Below are positions 36,571 to 46,400 of a stretch of 64,000 nucleotides of DNA, piece by piece. The notes below the pieces were generated by a model. The model was given only the letters and a program-made list of their open reading frames with translations, was not told where the DNA came from and did no database searches. Source of the stretch: Pseudomonas sp. B21-028. Its GTDB lineage: Bacteria; Pseudomonadota; Gammaproteobacteria; Pseudomonadales; Pseudomonadaceae. How positions within the stretch are numbered: position 1 is the stretch's first letter; the number at the start of each line of letters is the position of its first letter. The DNA lies in assembly GCF_024749045.1 (NCBI RefSeq), contig NZ_CP087184.1:2728001-2792000 (forward strand), written 5' to 3'. Position numbers and translations under genes: made by a program.

Positions 36571-37245
36571 ATGTCGGAAGAAAACACAAAAAACAGGGGG
36601 AAACTCATGGACAAGAACGATTCACCACGTGGTGCAGAACTCGCGAAAGTAATACGCTCCGGCTCCATAGGAGACGCAGCCAAGGAATATGTCGAGCTCG
36701 GGATAGATGCCTTGCTCGCCTCTGATGCTGCCAAATCAATCCCGGTCGTCAGCAGCATAGCGGGTATCTTCAGCGCGACATTGTCTATCAGGGATCACGT
36801 TTTTGGCGGCAAGCTTCTCCGTTTTCTTAGCCAGCTTTCCGAAATTTCAGAAAGCAAGCGAAACGAGATGCTGCGCAAGCTTGGAGAAAACGACAAATTC
36901 GCTGGGAGAGTAGGTGAGACGATAATCGAAATCCTGGAAAGGATGGAGAGCGTGAAAAAGCCGGAGCTGGCAGCAAAATGTTTTGCGGCTTATGCCAGTG
37001 AAGACATTTCGTTTGAAGAGCTTAGCCGCATCTTATTTGCTCTTGAGCGCATTCCGTCCTTTGACATCGACAAAATAGGCAAATTTTCCAGGGCGAAAAT
37101 CGAAGATGCGGTCGAAATGGATGAGTCTGTTCTGCTTGTATTTGTGAACGCCGGTCTAGGAATGAACAATGGCGGCTTTGATGGTGGTGCCATTCTCCCG
37201 ACCAAACTCTGCCAGCTTTTTCTGAAGGCCGGCTTGGTAGCATAG
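36571..37245 (+). CDS. Hypothetical protein, 224 aa, in the accessory island
   Basis: Starts MSEENTKNRGKLMDKNDSP. A hydrophobic segment (IPVVSSIAGIFSATLSIRDH) around residues 58-80 is followed by helical, charged sequence (SQLSEISESKRNEMLRKLGE, RVGETIIEILERMESVKKP). The reading is clean with AT-richer codons than the chromosome, suggesting transfer. I do not recognise the family. It lies just downstream of the IS right end (36523) and may be an island defence or immunity gene, but nothing in the sequence proves this. Confidence 0.6.
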   Translation: MSEENTKNRGKLMDKNDSPRGAELAKVIRSGSIGDAAKEYVELGIDALLASDAAKSIPVVSSIAGIFSATLSIRDHVFGGKLLRFLSQLSEISESKRNEMLRKLGENDKFAGRVGETIIEILERMESVKKPELAAKCFAAYASEDISFEELSRILFALERIPSFDIDKIGKFSRAKIEDAVEMDESVLLVFVNAGLGMNNGGFDGGAILPTKLCQLFLKAGLVA

Positions 37246-37389
37246 TCACGTGGCCGAAATCAGTCGCTTATGAATTACCACTTTCGACCAAAAGCAGTCA
37301 TCGAGTGACTACGAAATTAGGCGAGGTAAAGAGGACGAATTTATTTACCGAGGCAGCGGAAACTATGAATCTGTCCCCTGTTTTGCTTC

Positions 37390-37674
37390 TCAGGTTTCGG
37401 AGTTGTGAAGAAGAAAAACGAGGCTGCCCAAAGGTATATCTGTCTTCTGAATGTCATCCGCTACGGTAAACGGATCGTGCAGACGTTGCCTGCCTCCACG
37501 AATACACATCAGATTTTGTAAGGTGGTTTCGATTCTGCCCCCCGTCGGTGTTTCAATAACGAGTGCCACGCTCGAACGTACCGGGTGCGGAAAGTCATGA
37601 GGGATGCCAGGGCAAATCACGCAACCGACACCATTGACTTCAAAAATTTCTTCAACTTCGCAGATCAAATGCAT
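37390..37674 (-). CDS. Hypothetical protein, 94 aa, beta-rich
   Basis: Reads MHLICEVEEIFEVNGVGCVI then CPGIP, VALVIETPTGGRIETTLQ and IPLGSLVFLL. The pattern (EEIF.V.G.G.V..PG) recalls the beta-barrel domain 2/3 fold of translational GTPases seen in some small orphan proteins, but the match is weak. The ribosome-binding site is poor. It lies between the unknown gene and the truncated glcB. Function unknown. Confidence 0.5.
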   Translation of the reverse strand: MHLICEVEEIFEVNGVGCVICPGIPHDFPHPVRSSVALVIETPTGGRIETTLQNLMCIRGGRQRLHDPFTVADDIQKTDIPLGSLVFLLHNSET

Positions 37675-37795
37675 GCAATGGAGACCTAAGCGAGGGGTAC
37701 GTTTATCTAATCTATCCTTCGATTGGCCGATTCAGGGCTTTTAGATCTTCAGCCTTCGGCCTAAGCTGCCCTTCGCGCGTGTCGGCGGGCGGCGC

Positions 37796-38036
37796 CTATT
37801 GGGCACGCACTTTAATATAACAAGGCAACCAAGGCTCCTGCTCGATTGCTGCAACGTCTCCCTCGGCCAATAGCCAGTAGTGCGCGGTTGATCGGTGCCA
37901 GTTCATGCACCAGTGCGGCGAAGCCGGTCCAGAACGCTTGCGGGGCCAGGCCGGTTCCGGGCAGCACGTCGTAATCAACGAAGCGTTGCAGAACGGGGCC
38001 CACCTTCAGGCCTTGGCAGTTGACGAAATCAGTCAC
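37796..38036 (-). pseudogene. glcB: Malate synthase G, N-terminal fragment only
   Basis: Reads MTDFVNCQGLKVGPVLQRFV then DYDVLPGTGLAPQAFW and ALVHELAPINRALLA, the unmistakable start of malate synthase G. After about 57 codons the expected reading moves to another frame (AEGDVAAIEQEPW) and then ends at ~37796. More than 600 codons are gone. It sits immediately after glcG, the normal glcB place in the glc operon, so the island to its left probably replaced the rest of the gene. Confidence 0.8.
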
Positions 38037-38084
38037 TGGGATCTCTCCATCACTCGGGTTTCCAACGAGCGCAGACCGCCCACT

Positions 38085-38486
38085 TCAGTTCAGGCAATGC
38101 GCGCCGGCTCTGGCGACTTGCGCGTCCTGCTCGGCCTTGACCCCGGACACGCCCACGGCGCCAATCACCTGGCCGTCGACAATGATCGGCACGCCACCCT
38201 CCAGGGACGTCAGCAGCGGCGCGGACAGGAAGGCCTGGCGTCCACCGTTGACCATCTCTTCATAACCTTTTGAATCGCGCCGGCCGAGGGCCGATGTGCG
38301 GGCTTTTTCAGTGGCGATGTAGGCCCCGATGGGCGCGCAGCCATCGAGGCGTTCCAGGGCCAGTGGGTGACCGCCATCATCGACCACCACGATGGCGACG
38401 GCCCACTGGTTGCTGATCGCTTCATCGCGGGCGGCCGAGAGGATCTGGCTGACTTCGTTCTGGCCGAGTACGGCTTTGCTTCTCAT
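38085..38486 (-). CDS. glcG: GlcG/HbpS family protein
   Basis: 133 aa from ATG 38486; the longer reading from 38603 would run back into glcF and is rejected. Family motifs: AIVVVDDGGHPLALERLDG, EKARTSALGR, VPIIVDGQVIGAVGVSG and AEQDAQVARAG. GlcG proteins accompany glycolate oxidase genes; their biochemical role is not firmly known (haem or small-molecule binding in related HbpS). It follows glcF by 19 bp and precedes the broken glcB. Confidence 0.9.
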   Translation of the reverse strand: MRSKAVLGQNEVSQILSAARDEAISNQWAVAIVVVDDGGHPLALERLDGCAPIGAYIATEKARTSALGRRDSKGYEEMVNGGRQAFLSAPLLTSLEGGVPIIVDGQVIGAVGVSGVKAEQDAQVARAGAHCLN

Positions 38487-38505
38487 GGGCGACTCCAGGG
38501 GACGG

Positions 38506-39723
38506 TTAAGGCAATGCGGCTTCGACCCACTCGATCCAGTGCCGGACCGGGGTCCGGCCCGCACCGTCGAGATGGGACTGGCAGCCGATATTGGCGGTGA
38601 CAATCACGTCGGGACGCCCGCTTTCCAGGGCGTTGAGTCTGTTGTCGCGCAGTTGTCGGGACAGTTCGGGTTGGGTGATCGAATAGGTGCCCGCCGAGCC
38701 GCAGCACAGGTGGCCGTCGGGTACCGGCGTGAGGTTGAAGCCCAGTTTCGTCAGCACCGCCTCAACGGCACCGCCCAATTTCTGCGCGTGCTGCAAGGTG
38801 CAGGGGCAGTGGAAGGCCAGGCGCTGGTCGCTATGGATGCTCAGTTTTTCCAGCGGTTCTTCGCGCAGCACTTCAACCAGGTCCTTGGCCAGGGCGCTGA
38901 CCTTTTTTGCCTTCTCGGCGTAGGCCGGGTCGCTGCCCAGCAAGTGCCCGTAGTCCTTGATGAACGCGCCGCAACCGCTGGCGGTCTGCACGATGGCTTC
39001 GGCACCGCTTTCGATGCCCGGCCACCACGCATCAATGTTGCGACGCGCACGTTCCAGGCCCACCGCCTGGGCGTCCAGGTGATAGTCCACGGCGCCGCAG
39101 CAGCCGGCTTCGACAACGGGCGTCACGCTGATCCCCAATCGATCCAGGACCCGGGCGGCGGCCGCGTTGGTATTGGGCGACAGGCTCGGTTGCACGCAAC
39201 CTTCGAGCATGAGCACCTGTCGGGCATGGCGGGTCACCGGTCGCGGTTTGGCGGCAGGCACCTGGCGAGGCACCTTGCCGCGCAGGGTGTCGGGCAACCA
39301 CGGGCGAAACATCCGGCCGCCGCGGAGCAGTCCCTTGAACACGCCCGGGTTGGGCACGACCGCCCGCAACCCTTCGCGCAACAGGCGCTGGCCGAGAGGC
39401 CGTTCGACCGTCGCATCGACCACGGCGCGGCCAATGTCCAGCAAGTTGTGGTAGTCAACCCCCGAAGGGCAGGTGGTTTCGCAATTGCGGCACGACAGGC
39501 ATCGATCCAGATGCTGCTGGGTCTTCGCCGTGGCCGGGTTGCCTTCAAGTACTTGCTTGATCAGGTAGATGCGCCCCCGCGGGCCATCCAGTTCGTCGCC
39601 GAGCAATTGGTAGGTCGGGCAGGTGGCGTTGCAGAAGCCACAGTGCACGCAGGTGCGCAGGATGCTTTCGGCTTCTTCGGCGCGGGGCAGTTGGCGGGCC
39701 TCTTCACTCAAGGTGGTCTGCAT
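38506..39723 (-). CDS. glcF: Glycolate oxidase iron-sulfur subunit
   Basis: 405 aa. Two ferredoxin motifs, CVHCGFCNATCP and CLSCRNCETTCP, bind [4Fe-4S] clusters. Two CCG-type domains follow (GCCGAVDYH, CCGSAGTYS). GlcF carries electrons from the FAD subunits to the membrane quinone pool. The gene starts 3 bp after the glcE stop, in a tight glcDEFG operon. A 758-aa plus-strand ORF opposite glcE/glcF is a shadow. Confidence 0.95.
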   Translation of the reverse strand: MQTTLSEEARQLPRAEEAESILRTCVHCGFCNATCPTYQLLGDELDGPRGRIYLIKQVLEGNPATAKTQQHLDRCLSCRNCETTCPSGVDYHNLLDIGRAVVDATVERPLGQRLLREGLRAVVPNPGVFKGLLRGGRMFRPWLPDTLRGKVPRQVPAAKPRPVTRHARQVLMLEGCVQPSLSPNTNAAAARVLDRLGISVTPVVEAGCCGAVDYHLDAQAVGLERARRNIDAWWPGIESGAEAIVQTASGCGAFIKDYGHLLGSDPAYAEKAKKVSALAKDLVEVLREEPLEKLSIHSDQRLAFHCPCTLQHAQKLGGAVEAVLTKLGFNLTPVPDGHLCCGSAGTYSITQPELSRQLRDNRLNALESGRPDVIVTANIGCQSHLDGAGRTPVRHWIEWVEAALP

Positions 39724-39726
39724 GGT

Positions 39727-40788
39727 TCAAAGCTCCGCGTAGAGGCGACCGGGGTTGAAGATGCCCTGTGGGTCGAGTCGTTGCTTCAGGTTCCGGTGGT
39801 AACGCATCAGTGCGTCGGGCAGCGGTTGGAACGGGCTGTCGATCAGACCATGGCTGTAACAGGTCACATGGCCGCCGACGCCTGCGACGATCCGGCGAAT
39901 GAACGCGGCTTCGGCGCCGGACTTGAGCCAGCGCTGGGCCCCGCCCCAGTCGATCAGTTGCCTGCCGGGCAAGGGCAGCCACGGTGTGTTGTGCGGCACG
40001 GACAGGCGCCACAGCGGCAGGTTCTCGTCGAAGAAACTCAAGCGATGTTCGTTGAGATCCTCCCAATACGAAGCGTCCAGCATTTCACCGCCCAGTCGAT
40101 CGTGGGCCGCCGCCACCGAACCTTCGCCACCTTCGAGCCGCAGATGCAGGCGTTGACCATCGTGGCAGGCAGCACTGATCGGCAGCGGCTGTTGGCCCCA
40201 TTCCGCCAGGCGCAGCAAGGCGCGATCGCTGTCCATTTCCAGGCTGATGCTCAAGGCTTGCCGAGGTTTGGGCAGGACTTTGAGCGACACGTCGGTGATC
40301 AGCCCAAGGGTGCCGAAGCTACCGGCCATCAGGCGCGACAGGTCGTAACCGGCAACATTCTTCATGACTTCGCCACCGAAGCGCAGGCGCTTGCCCTGGC
40401 CGGTGATGACCCGCGCACCGAGGACGAAGTCCCGTACGGAACCTACCCACGGGCGGCGCGGGCCGGAGAGTCCGCTGGCAATCATGCCGCCCACCGTCGC
40501 GTCGCCGAAGGAGGGCGGTTCGCAAGGCAGCATCTGCTGCGAGGCGCTCAGCACATCGGACAGTTCCTGCAGGGGCGTACCGCAACGCACGGTCACCACC
40601 AGTTCCGTCGGGTCGTAGCTGACGATGCCCCGGTGGGCGCGGGTGTCGAGGCGCTCGCCGGTGACTGAACGACCCAGGAAGGCTTTGCTGTTACCACCGT
40701 GGATCCACAGCGGCGTGGCGTTCTTCAGGGCCTGGTTGACCTGTTCGAGCAATGCGTCGCCAGCGTCCCTATCGAGTGCGCTGTTCAT
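39727..40788 (-). CDS. glcE: Glycolate oxidase FAD-binding subunit
   Basis: 353 aa. FAD_binding_4-type fold: TPLWIHGGNSKAFLGR, GTPLQELSDVLSASQQMLPC, GDATVGGMIASGLSGPRRP and VMKNVAGYDLSRLMAGSFGT. It is the shorter flavin-binding partner of GlcD in the three-subunit glycolate dehydrogenase. Its ATG overlaps the glcD stop by one base (TGATG), indicating coupling. Confidence 0.95.
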   Translation of the reverse strand: MNSALDRDAGDALLEQVNQALKNATPLWIHGGNSKAFLGRSVTGERLDTRAHRGIVSYDPTELVVTVRCGTPLQELSDVLSASQQMLPCEPPSFGDATVGGMIASGLSGPRRPWVGSVRDFVLGARVITGQGKRLRFGGEVMKNVAGYDLSRLMAGSFGTLGLITDVSLKVLPKPRQALSISLEMDSDRALLRLAEWGQQPLPISAACHDGQRLHLRLEGGEGSVAAAHDRLGGEMLDASYWEDLNEHRLSFFDENLPLWRLSVPHNTPWLPLPGRQLIDWGGAQRWLKSGAEAAFIRRIVAGVGGHVTCYSHGLIDSPFQPLPDALMRYHRNLKQRLDPQGIFNPGRLYAEL

Positions 40789-42287
40789 CAGAAGCGCTCC
40801 AGTTCAGGGAAGGGCAACTGCCCCAGGTGCACGTGCATGGCGCCAAACTCGGCGCAGCGGTGCAGCGTCGGAATGTTCTTGCCGGGGTTGAGCAGGCCGC
40901 TCGGATCGAAGGCGGCTTTGACGGCATGGAACACGGTCAATTCGTCGCTGTTGAATTGCGCGCACATCTGATTGATTTTCTCGCGGCCCACCCCGTGTTC
41001 ACCGGTGATGCTGCCGCCGACTTTCACGCACAGCTCGAGGATCTTGCCCCCCAGGGCTTCGGCGCGATCGAGTTCGCCCGGTTGGTTGGCATCGAACAGG
41101 ATCAGCGGGTGCATGTTGCCGTCGCCGGCATGGAATACGTTGGCGACCCGCAGGCCGTACTCGGCCGACAAGGCGGCGATGGCCTGCAACACGCCGGGCA
41201 ACTCCCGGCGCGGGATGGTCCCGTCCATGCAGTAATAGTCCGGCGAGAGGCGGCCCACCGCAGGAAACGCATTCTTGCGCCCGGCCCAGAACCGCACGCG
41301 TTCGGCCTCGTCACGGGCCTGGCGCACTTCGGTGGCGCCGGCCTGCTCCAGCACCTGGCGCACCCGGTCGCAGTCATCATGGACGTCGGCTTCCACACCA
41401 TCGAGCTCACACAACAGAATGGCCTCGGCCTCCACCGGGTAACCGGCGTGGATGAAGTCTTCGGCGGCGCGGATGGCCAGGTTGTCCATCATCTCCAAAC
41501 CGCCGGGAATGATGCCCGCCGCGATGATGTCACCCACCGCGCGGCCGGCCTTTTCGACCGAGTCGAACGCCGCCAGCAACACCTTCGCGGTCTGGGGTTT
41601 GGGAAGCAGCTTGACCGTGACTTCGGTAATCACCCCGAGCATACCCTCGGAGCCGGTGAACAATGCCAGCAGGTCCAGGCCCGGTGAATCGAGCGCATTG
41701 CTGCCCAGGGTCAGGTGCTCGCCTTCGACGGTGAGGATGTCGACCTTGAGCAGGTTGTGCACGGTCAGACCATATTTGAGGCAATGCACGCCGCCGGCAT
41801 TTTCCGCAACGTTGCCGCCGATGGAGCAGGCGATTTGCGAGGACGGATCCGGCGCGTAGTACAAGCCAAACGGCGCGGCCGCCTGGGAGATCGCCAGGTT
41901 GCGCACCCCGGGCTGGACCCGTGCGGTGCGGGCGGCCGGGTCGATCTGCAAAATGTTGTTGAAGCGCGCCATCACCAGCAGCACACCCTTCTCCAGCGGC
42001 AGCGCACCGCCGGACAAACCAGTCCCGGCCCCCCGGGCGACAACAGGCACTTGCAGTTCGTGACACAGCGCCAGCACGCCCTGGACCTCGTCGAGATGAC
42101 GGGGCAGCACCACCAGCAGGGGGGTGGTTCGATAGGCGGAAAGCCCATCGCACTCGTAGGGCATGAGTTCTTCGCGCTGGTGCAGGATCTCGAGCTCCGG
42201 TAATCGCGCCTGCAAGGCTTGCAGCAGCGTGGCTTTATCCACGGCAGGCAGGACACCATCAACGCGTTCATCGTAGAGAATGTTCAT
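40788..42287 (-). CDS. glcD: Glycolate oxidase, FAD catalytic subunit
   Basis: 499 aa. FAD-binding motifs PVVARGAGTGLSGGALP and IGGNVAENAGGVHCLKYGLT, and the C-terminal HAGDGNMHPLILFD and GEHGVGREKINQM of the FAD-oxidase C domain with its metal/substrate histidines. It oxidises glycolate (and D-lactate) to glyoxylate (pyruvate). First gene of the operon; divergent from glcC across a 235-bp control region with two GntR-like palindromes. Confidence 0.95.
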   Translation of the reverse strand: MNILYDERVDGVLPAVDKATLLQALQARLPELEILHQREELMPYECDGLSAYRTTPLLVVLPRHLDEVQGVLALCHELQVPVVARGAGTGLSGGALPLEKGVLLVMARFNNILQIDPAARTARVQPGVRNLAISQAAAPFGLYYAPDPSSQIACSIGGNVAENAGGVHCLKYGLTVHNLLKVDILTVEGEHLTLGSNALDSPGLDLLALFTGSEGMLGVITEVTVKLLPKPQTAKVLLAAFDSVEKAGRAVGDIIAAGIIPGGLEMMDNLAIRAAEDFIHAGYPVEAEAILLCELDGVEADVHDDCDRVRQVLEQAGATEVRQARDEAERVRFWAGRKNAFPAVGRLSPDYYCMDGTIPRRELPGVLQAIAALSAEYGLRVANVFHAGDGNMHPLILFDANQPGELDRAEALGGKILELCVKVGGSITGEHGVGREKINQMCAQFNSDELTVFHAVKAAFDPSGLLNPGKNIPTLHRCAEFGAMHVHLGQLPFPELERF

Positions 42288-42391
42288 AGTTGGCCGGCGA
42301 CACTCGGTTGTTTTTATTTGAGGTCAGGTTTCCCATGCAGCTGACTTGCATCATTGGTCCGAGGCGATCTACTGTCTACGCATTGTTGAGG

Positions 42392-42402
42392 TGGTCGAAC
42401 CA
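42392..42402. promoter_or_regulatory. GlcC-like operator 1 (TGGTCGAACCA)
   Basis: An 11-bp palindrome of the FadR-subfamily form TGGT-N3-ACCA, 105 bp upstream of glcD in the glcD/glcC intergenic region. Confidence 0.55.
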
Positions 42403-42498
42403 GTTTGTAACGGGCTGTTTTTCTGAAGCTCTTAATAATCCTTCTAAAAACAATGAATTGGGATGATCGGTAAGCATGCTTGAGGCGCATGGCTTGGC

Positions 42499-42509
42499 TG
42501 GTCATACCA
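42499..42509. promoter_or_regulatory. GlcC-like operator 2 (TGGTCATACCA)
   Basis: A second TGGT-N3-ACCA palindrome, ending 13 bp before the glcC start and just ahead of its GGAGG. Well placed for autoregulation. Confidence 0.55.
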
Positions 42510-42522
42510 GTTGGAGGTTTCA

Positions 42523-43290
42523 ATGGCCGACACCCAGAACCGTCGCAACCTGCAAGTGGCCGATGTGGTGTGCGAGCGCATCGAGCGCCTGATCGTGGAC
42601 GGTGTACTCAAAACCGGGCAGTTGTTGCCGTCGGAGCGTCGGCTGACGGAAAAACTCGGTGTTTCACGCACGGCGCTGCGCGAGGGGCTGAAGCTGCTGC
42701 ACGCCCGCGGGATCATCAAGACCGAGCAGGGCAAGGGCTCGTTTGTCGCCGACCTGTCGGGCAATGGCGCCGCCTCACCGTTGATGCACCTGTTCAGCTC
42801 ACAACCCCGCACGCTTTACGATCTGTTCGAGGTCCGCAGCCTGCTCGAAGGCGAGTCCGCACGGTTGGCGGCCCTGCGCGGCACGGAGGCCGATTTTGTC
42901 TTGATCGCCCGCAGCTACGAAGCGTTGCTCGATGCCCATGCACGCTCGTTGGAGCCCAGCGAACACGCCCGGCTCGATCATGCGTTTCACCTGGCAATCT
43001 GCGAGGCATCGCATAACCCGGTACTGGTGCAGACCTTGCGCTCGCTGACGGACCTGCTGCTCACCACAGTGTTCGCCTCGGTCAACAACCTCTATCACCG
43101 TGAACCGCAGAAGCGTCAAATCGATCGCCAGCATGCACGGCTCTATAACGCCGTGACCGGACGGCTTCCCGAGCAGGCGCGCAAGGCCGCCGTTGCGCAT
43201 ATCCAGAGCATCTGCGACAACCTCAAGGAAATCGAAAGCGAAGAGCAACGCCTGGTGCGTGCTACGTTGCGACTTGAGGGATGGGCATGA
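42523..43290 (+). CDS. glcC: GntR (FadR-subfamily) regulator of glycolate use
   Basis: 255 aa from ATG 42523, with GGAGG 7 nt upstream (an ATG 12 bp earlier overlaps that site). The N-terminal winged HTH reads LLPSERRLTEKLGVSRTALR, and the C-terminal FCD domain has LDHAFHLAICEASHNPVL with metal-binding histidines. It is divergent from glcD, as in other pseudomonads and E. coli, and probably activates glcDEFG when glycolate is present. The downstream glcB target is broken here. Confidence 0.92.
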   Translation: MADTQNRRNLQVADVVCERIERLIVDGVLKTGQLLPSERRLTEKLGVSRTALREGLKLLHARGIIKTEQGKGSFVADLSGNGAASPLMHLFSSQPRTLYDLFEVRSLLEGESARLAALRGTEADFVLIARSYEALLDAHARSLEPSEHARLDHAFHLAICEASHNPVLVQTLRSLTDLLLTTVFASVNNLYHREPQKRQIDRQHARLYNAVTGRLPEQARKAAVAHIQSICDNLKEIESEEQRLVRATLRLEGWA

Positions 43291-43316
43291 TTCAGCGTCC
43301 GAAACTGCGCCAATCC

Positions 43317-43407
43317 CTTGTGGGAGCGAGCCTGCTCGCGATAGCGGTGGGTCAGCTTGAATGGAGATTGAATGTGCCGCCGCCATCGCGAGCAGGCTCG
43401 CTCCCAC
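43317..43407. repeat. REP pair (inverted, BIME/REPIN-like)
   Basis: Two inverted ~30-bp copies of the Pseudomonas REP TGGGAGCGAGCCTGCTCGCG (43317-43347 and 43377-43407), forming a long potential hairpin in the 198-bp gap after glcC. It may also protect or end the glcC transcript. Confidence 0.85.
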
Positions 43408-43488
43408 CTTGTCCGCGTTGAACACGATACCTGTGTCCGACACTCGGGTCATGGACTCCATCAACGCGAGGCCATGACCGTACCCGAA

Positions 43489-46400
43489 TCACGAACGCCG
43501 CAACGTCTCGATGGTCTCGATCAGGGCGTCATAGGACACCGGCTTGCCGAGGTGTTGATCGAACCCCGCCGCGTGGGACTTCTGAATATCGTCATGGGTG
43601 CCGTAGCCGGTGAGGGCGATGGCCGGTACGTTTTTCGCCAGCGGTAGCTGGCGCAATGCACTGATCAGTTGATGGCCGTTCATGACCGGCATGCCGAGGT
43701 CGGAAATGATCAGGTCGAAACGCTGGGATTCCGCCGCCTTCAGTGCCTCCAGCGGCTGGTCGAAGGCCAGGACCTGGGCATCTTCCATCTCCAGCAGCAT
43801 CTTCATGGTTTCCAGCACTTGCGGCGAATCATCCACCAACAGGATGTTCAAACCATCGAGTTTGCCTGATGCTGATTCAACCGCCGCTATCGGAACGGTT
43901 TTGCTCTCCGGGGCGGCCAGGGGCAGGCAGATGCTGAAGGTGCAGCCGGCGCCGAGCCCTGCGGATGTCACCTGGACGGTGCCGTGCTGCGCCTCGGTCA
44001 GCTGTCGCACCAGGGACAGCCCGATGCCCAGGCCTTCGCGCTGATGGTGGACCTGTTGCTTTTCCGCCTGGCCGAACATGTCAAAGACGTGTTCGAGGTT
44101 TTCCACGGCAATACCGGCGCCGGTGTCCTTGATATCGATCCGCGCCATCTGATCCTGGCGACGGGCGATCAGTTGAATATGTCCCGTGGGTGGGGTGAAT
44201 TTCAGCGCGTTATTGACCAGGTTCCAGATAATCTGGTCAACCCGGGTCGGGTCGGCGTGGACGATCAGCGGTGCGTCTGGCAGTTGCAGGTCGACCTGGG
44301 TCTGGTGTTGTTCGTTGACCACCACGGTGTAGATGTCCCGCAGGACCTCGACCAGGTCGATCCGGGTCGGTTGCAGCTTGAGTTTTCCGGTGCGTACACG
44401 GGCGACGTCCAGCAGGTCATCGATGATACGGGCCTGGCTGTTGACCGCATCGCGAATGGTCTCCACGGCTTTGGCCGCCGAGCTGGAGGTGCGGGTGATC
44501 GGTAAACGACGCAGCATTTCGGCGTTGAGCTGGATCAGGTTCAGCGGATGCTTGAGCTCATGGGACATGACCGCAAAGAACTCGTCCTTCAGGGAAATGG
44601 TGTTGCGCGATTGTTTCAGTTCCTGGGTCTGTTTCTCGTGTTCCTGCTGGTGCCCCGTCAAGTCGCGGGCGATTTTCACGTAGCCTTGCAGGTGGTCACC
44701 GCTGAGCAGGGTGACCTCGCCGCTGCAATAGAAAAGGCTACCGTCCTTGCGCTTGTGCCAGCGCTCATCTTCTGCGCGACCGTGGGCACGGGCGGTCCTC
44801 AACTCAGCTTCTGGCGCACCTTTGGCGCGATCGTCTTCGGAGAAAATGAACTCGTAGGAAGCGCCCTCGGCTTCCGCTTTCCTGTAGCCGAAAATCAGCT
44901 CGGCGCCTTTGTTCCAGTGGGTGATCACGCCTTCTTCGTCTAGGATGATGATCGCGTAGTCATGGGTACTTTCCGCTACCAGGCGCATGCGCTCTTCGCC
45001 CAGGCGCAGCTCCTCTTCGGCGGCGCGGCGGGTGGTGATGTCGATGAAGGTCAGTACCGTGCCGTCGATATGGTCTTCGCTGGAGCGATAGGGCAGCAAC
45101 CGGGCGATATACCAGCGCTTGTCACTGTTGCTGCTGACTTCGCGCTCGATCATGTTCAGGGTCTCGAACACTTGCGCCGCATCGTCGGCCAGGTCGGCGT
45201 AGTCCAGGCGATGGGTGATGTCGAGCAGTGACCGGCCGGTGTCCACCGGCAGCATGTTGAAGATCTCCGTGGCGCGGGGCGTGAACCAGCGGATACGCAT
45301 GCTCCGGTCGACAAACACCGTGGCGATGTCGGTCGAGGCGATCAGGTTGGTCAGGTAGTCGTTGACCTTGTCGGTTTCTTCTACTTTGGTCTTGAGCTCG
45401 AAATTGACCGTCAGCAATTCCTCATTGATCGACTGCAACTCCTCCTTGCTGGTCTCCAGCTCTTCGGTGGCCGAACGCAGTTCTTCGTTGATGGCCTGCA
45501 TTTCCTCGTTGGAGGCCTTGAGTTCTTCGTTGGAGACCTCCGACTGCTCGATCGTATCCTGCAGGTGCAGCTTGGTGCGTTGCAGTTCGCGTTCGAGATT
45601 GGATAACACCTGGCTTTCAGTCTGCACCTGGGCCATGGCCGCTTCTGCGGAGTCAATGTCACTTTCCTCGAAGATCACCAACAGGTAATCGCTCTCTGAC
45701 TGCTCGTCCTTGTAGGGCTGGACGATCATATCGATCCGTAGCAGCCGATCTTCCCGCTTGATCGACACATCCCGAGACTTGACCGCCAGGCCGCTCTGCT
45801 GCACCTGGAACAAGGTGGTCCGGATTTCCAGGCGCAGCACCGGCAGGATCAATGTCAGCAAGTTACGCGACAATTCGCCGCCGACGTGCCGCAGGAAGCG
45901 TCCGGCGCCTTCACTCATGTGCAGGATGTCGGCATTGGTGTCGACGATCATGCTCGGTGGCGCGGCGCGCTCGATGGCGCGCCGGTGGATGTCCGCGAAC
46001 GATAGCTTGGGCTGCACGTGGTTCTTCAACTCGGGAAGCGTGTTGCCGTGGCTGCTGCTGCGGATGTAGCCACCCCGGGGCATGGTGGGGATGCGCCGGC
46101 TGTTCGGGCTTCCGCTCTTGGCACGGAAAATCCGGTTGCGCTTGTCCACCGGGGTGAACAACTCGTGGCAGGCATCGGCGCTCTCGGAAGAACCGAGAAA
46201 GAGGAAGCCACCGGGGCGAAGCGCGAAGTGGAACATCTGCAGGATTTCGCGCTGCACTTCCCGATCCAGATAGATCAGCAAGTTGCGGCAGACAATCAGG
46301 TCGATCTGCGAGAACGGTGGGTCCGCCAGCAAGCTGTGCTTGGCAAACAGCACCTTCTCACGGATTTCCTTGCGAATTCGATAGTGATCGTCCTCCTTCA

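Noticed and set aside
38392..40668. 758-codon plus-strand ORF
   Set aside because: Opposite glcG/glcF/glcE, which have clear catalytic motifs; no domain in the plus-strand reading.
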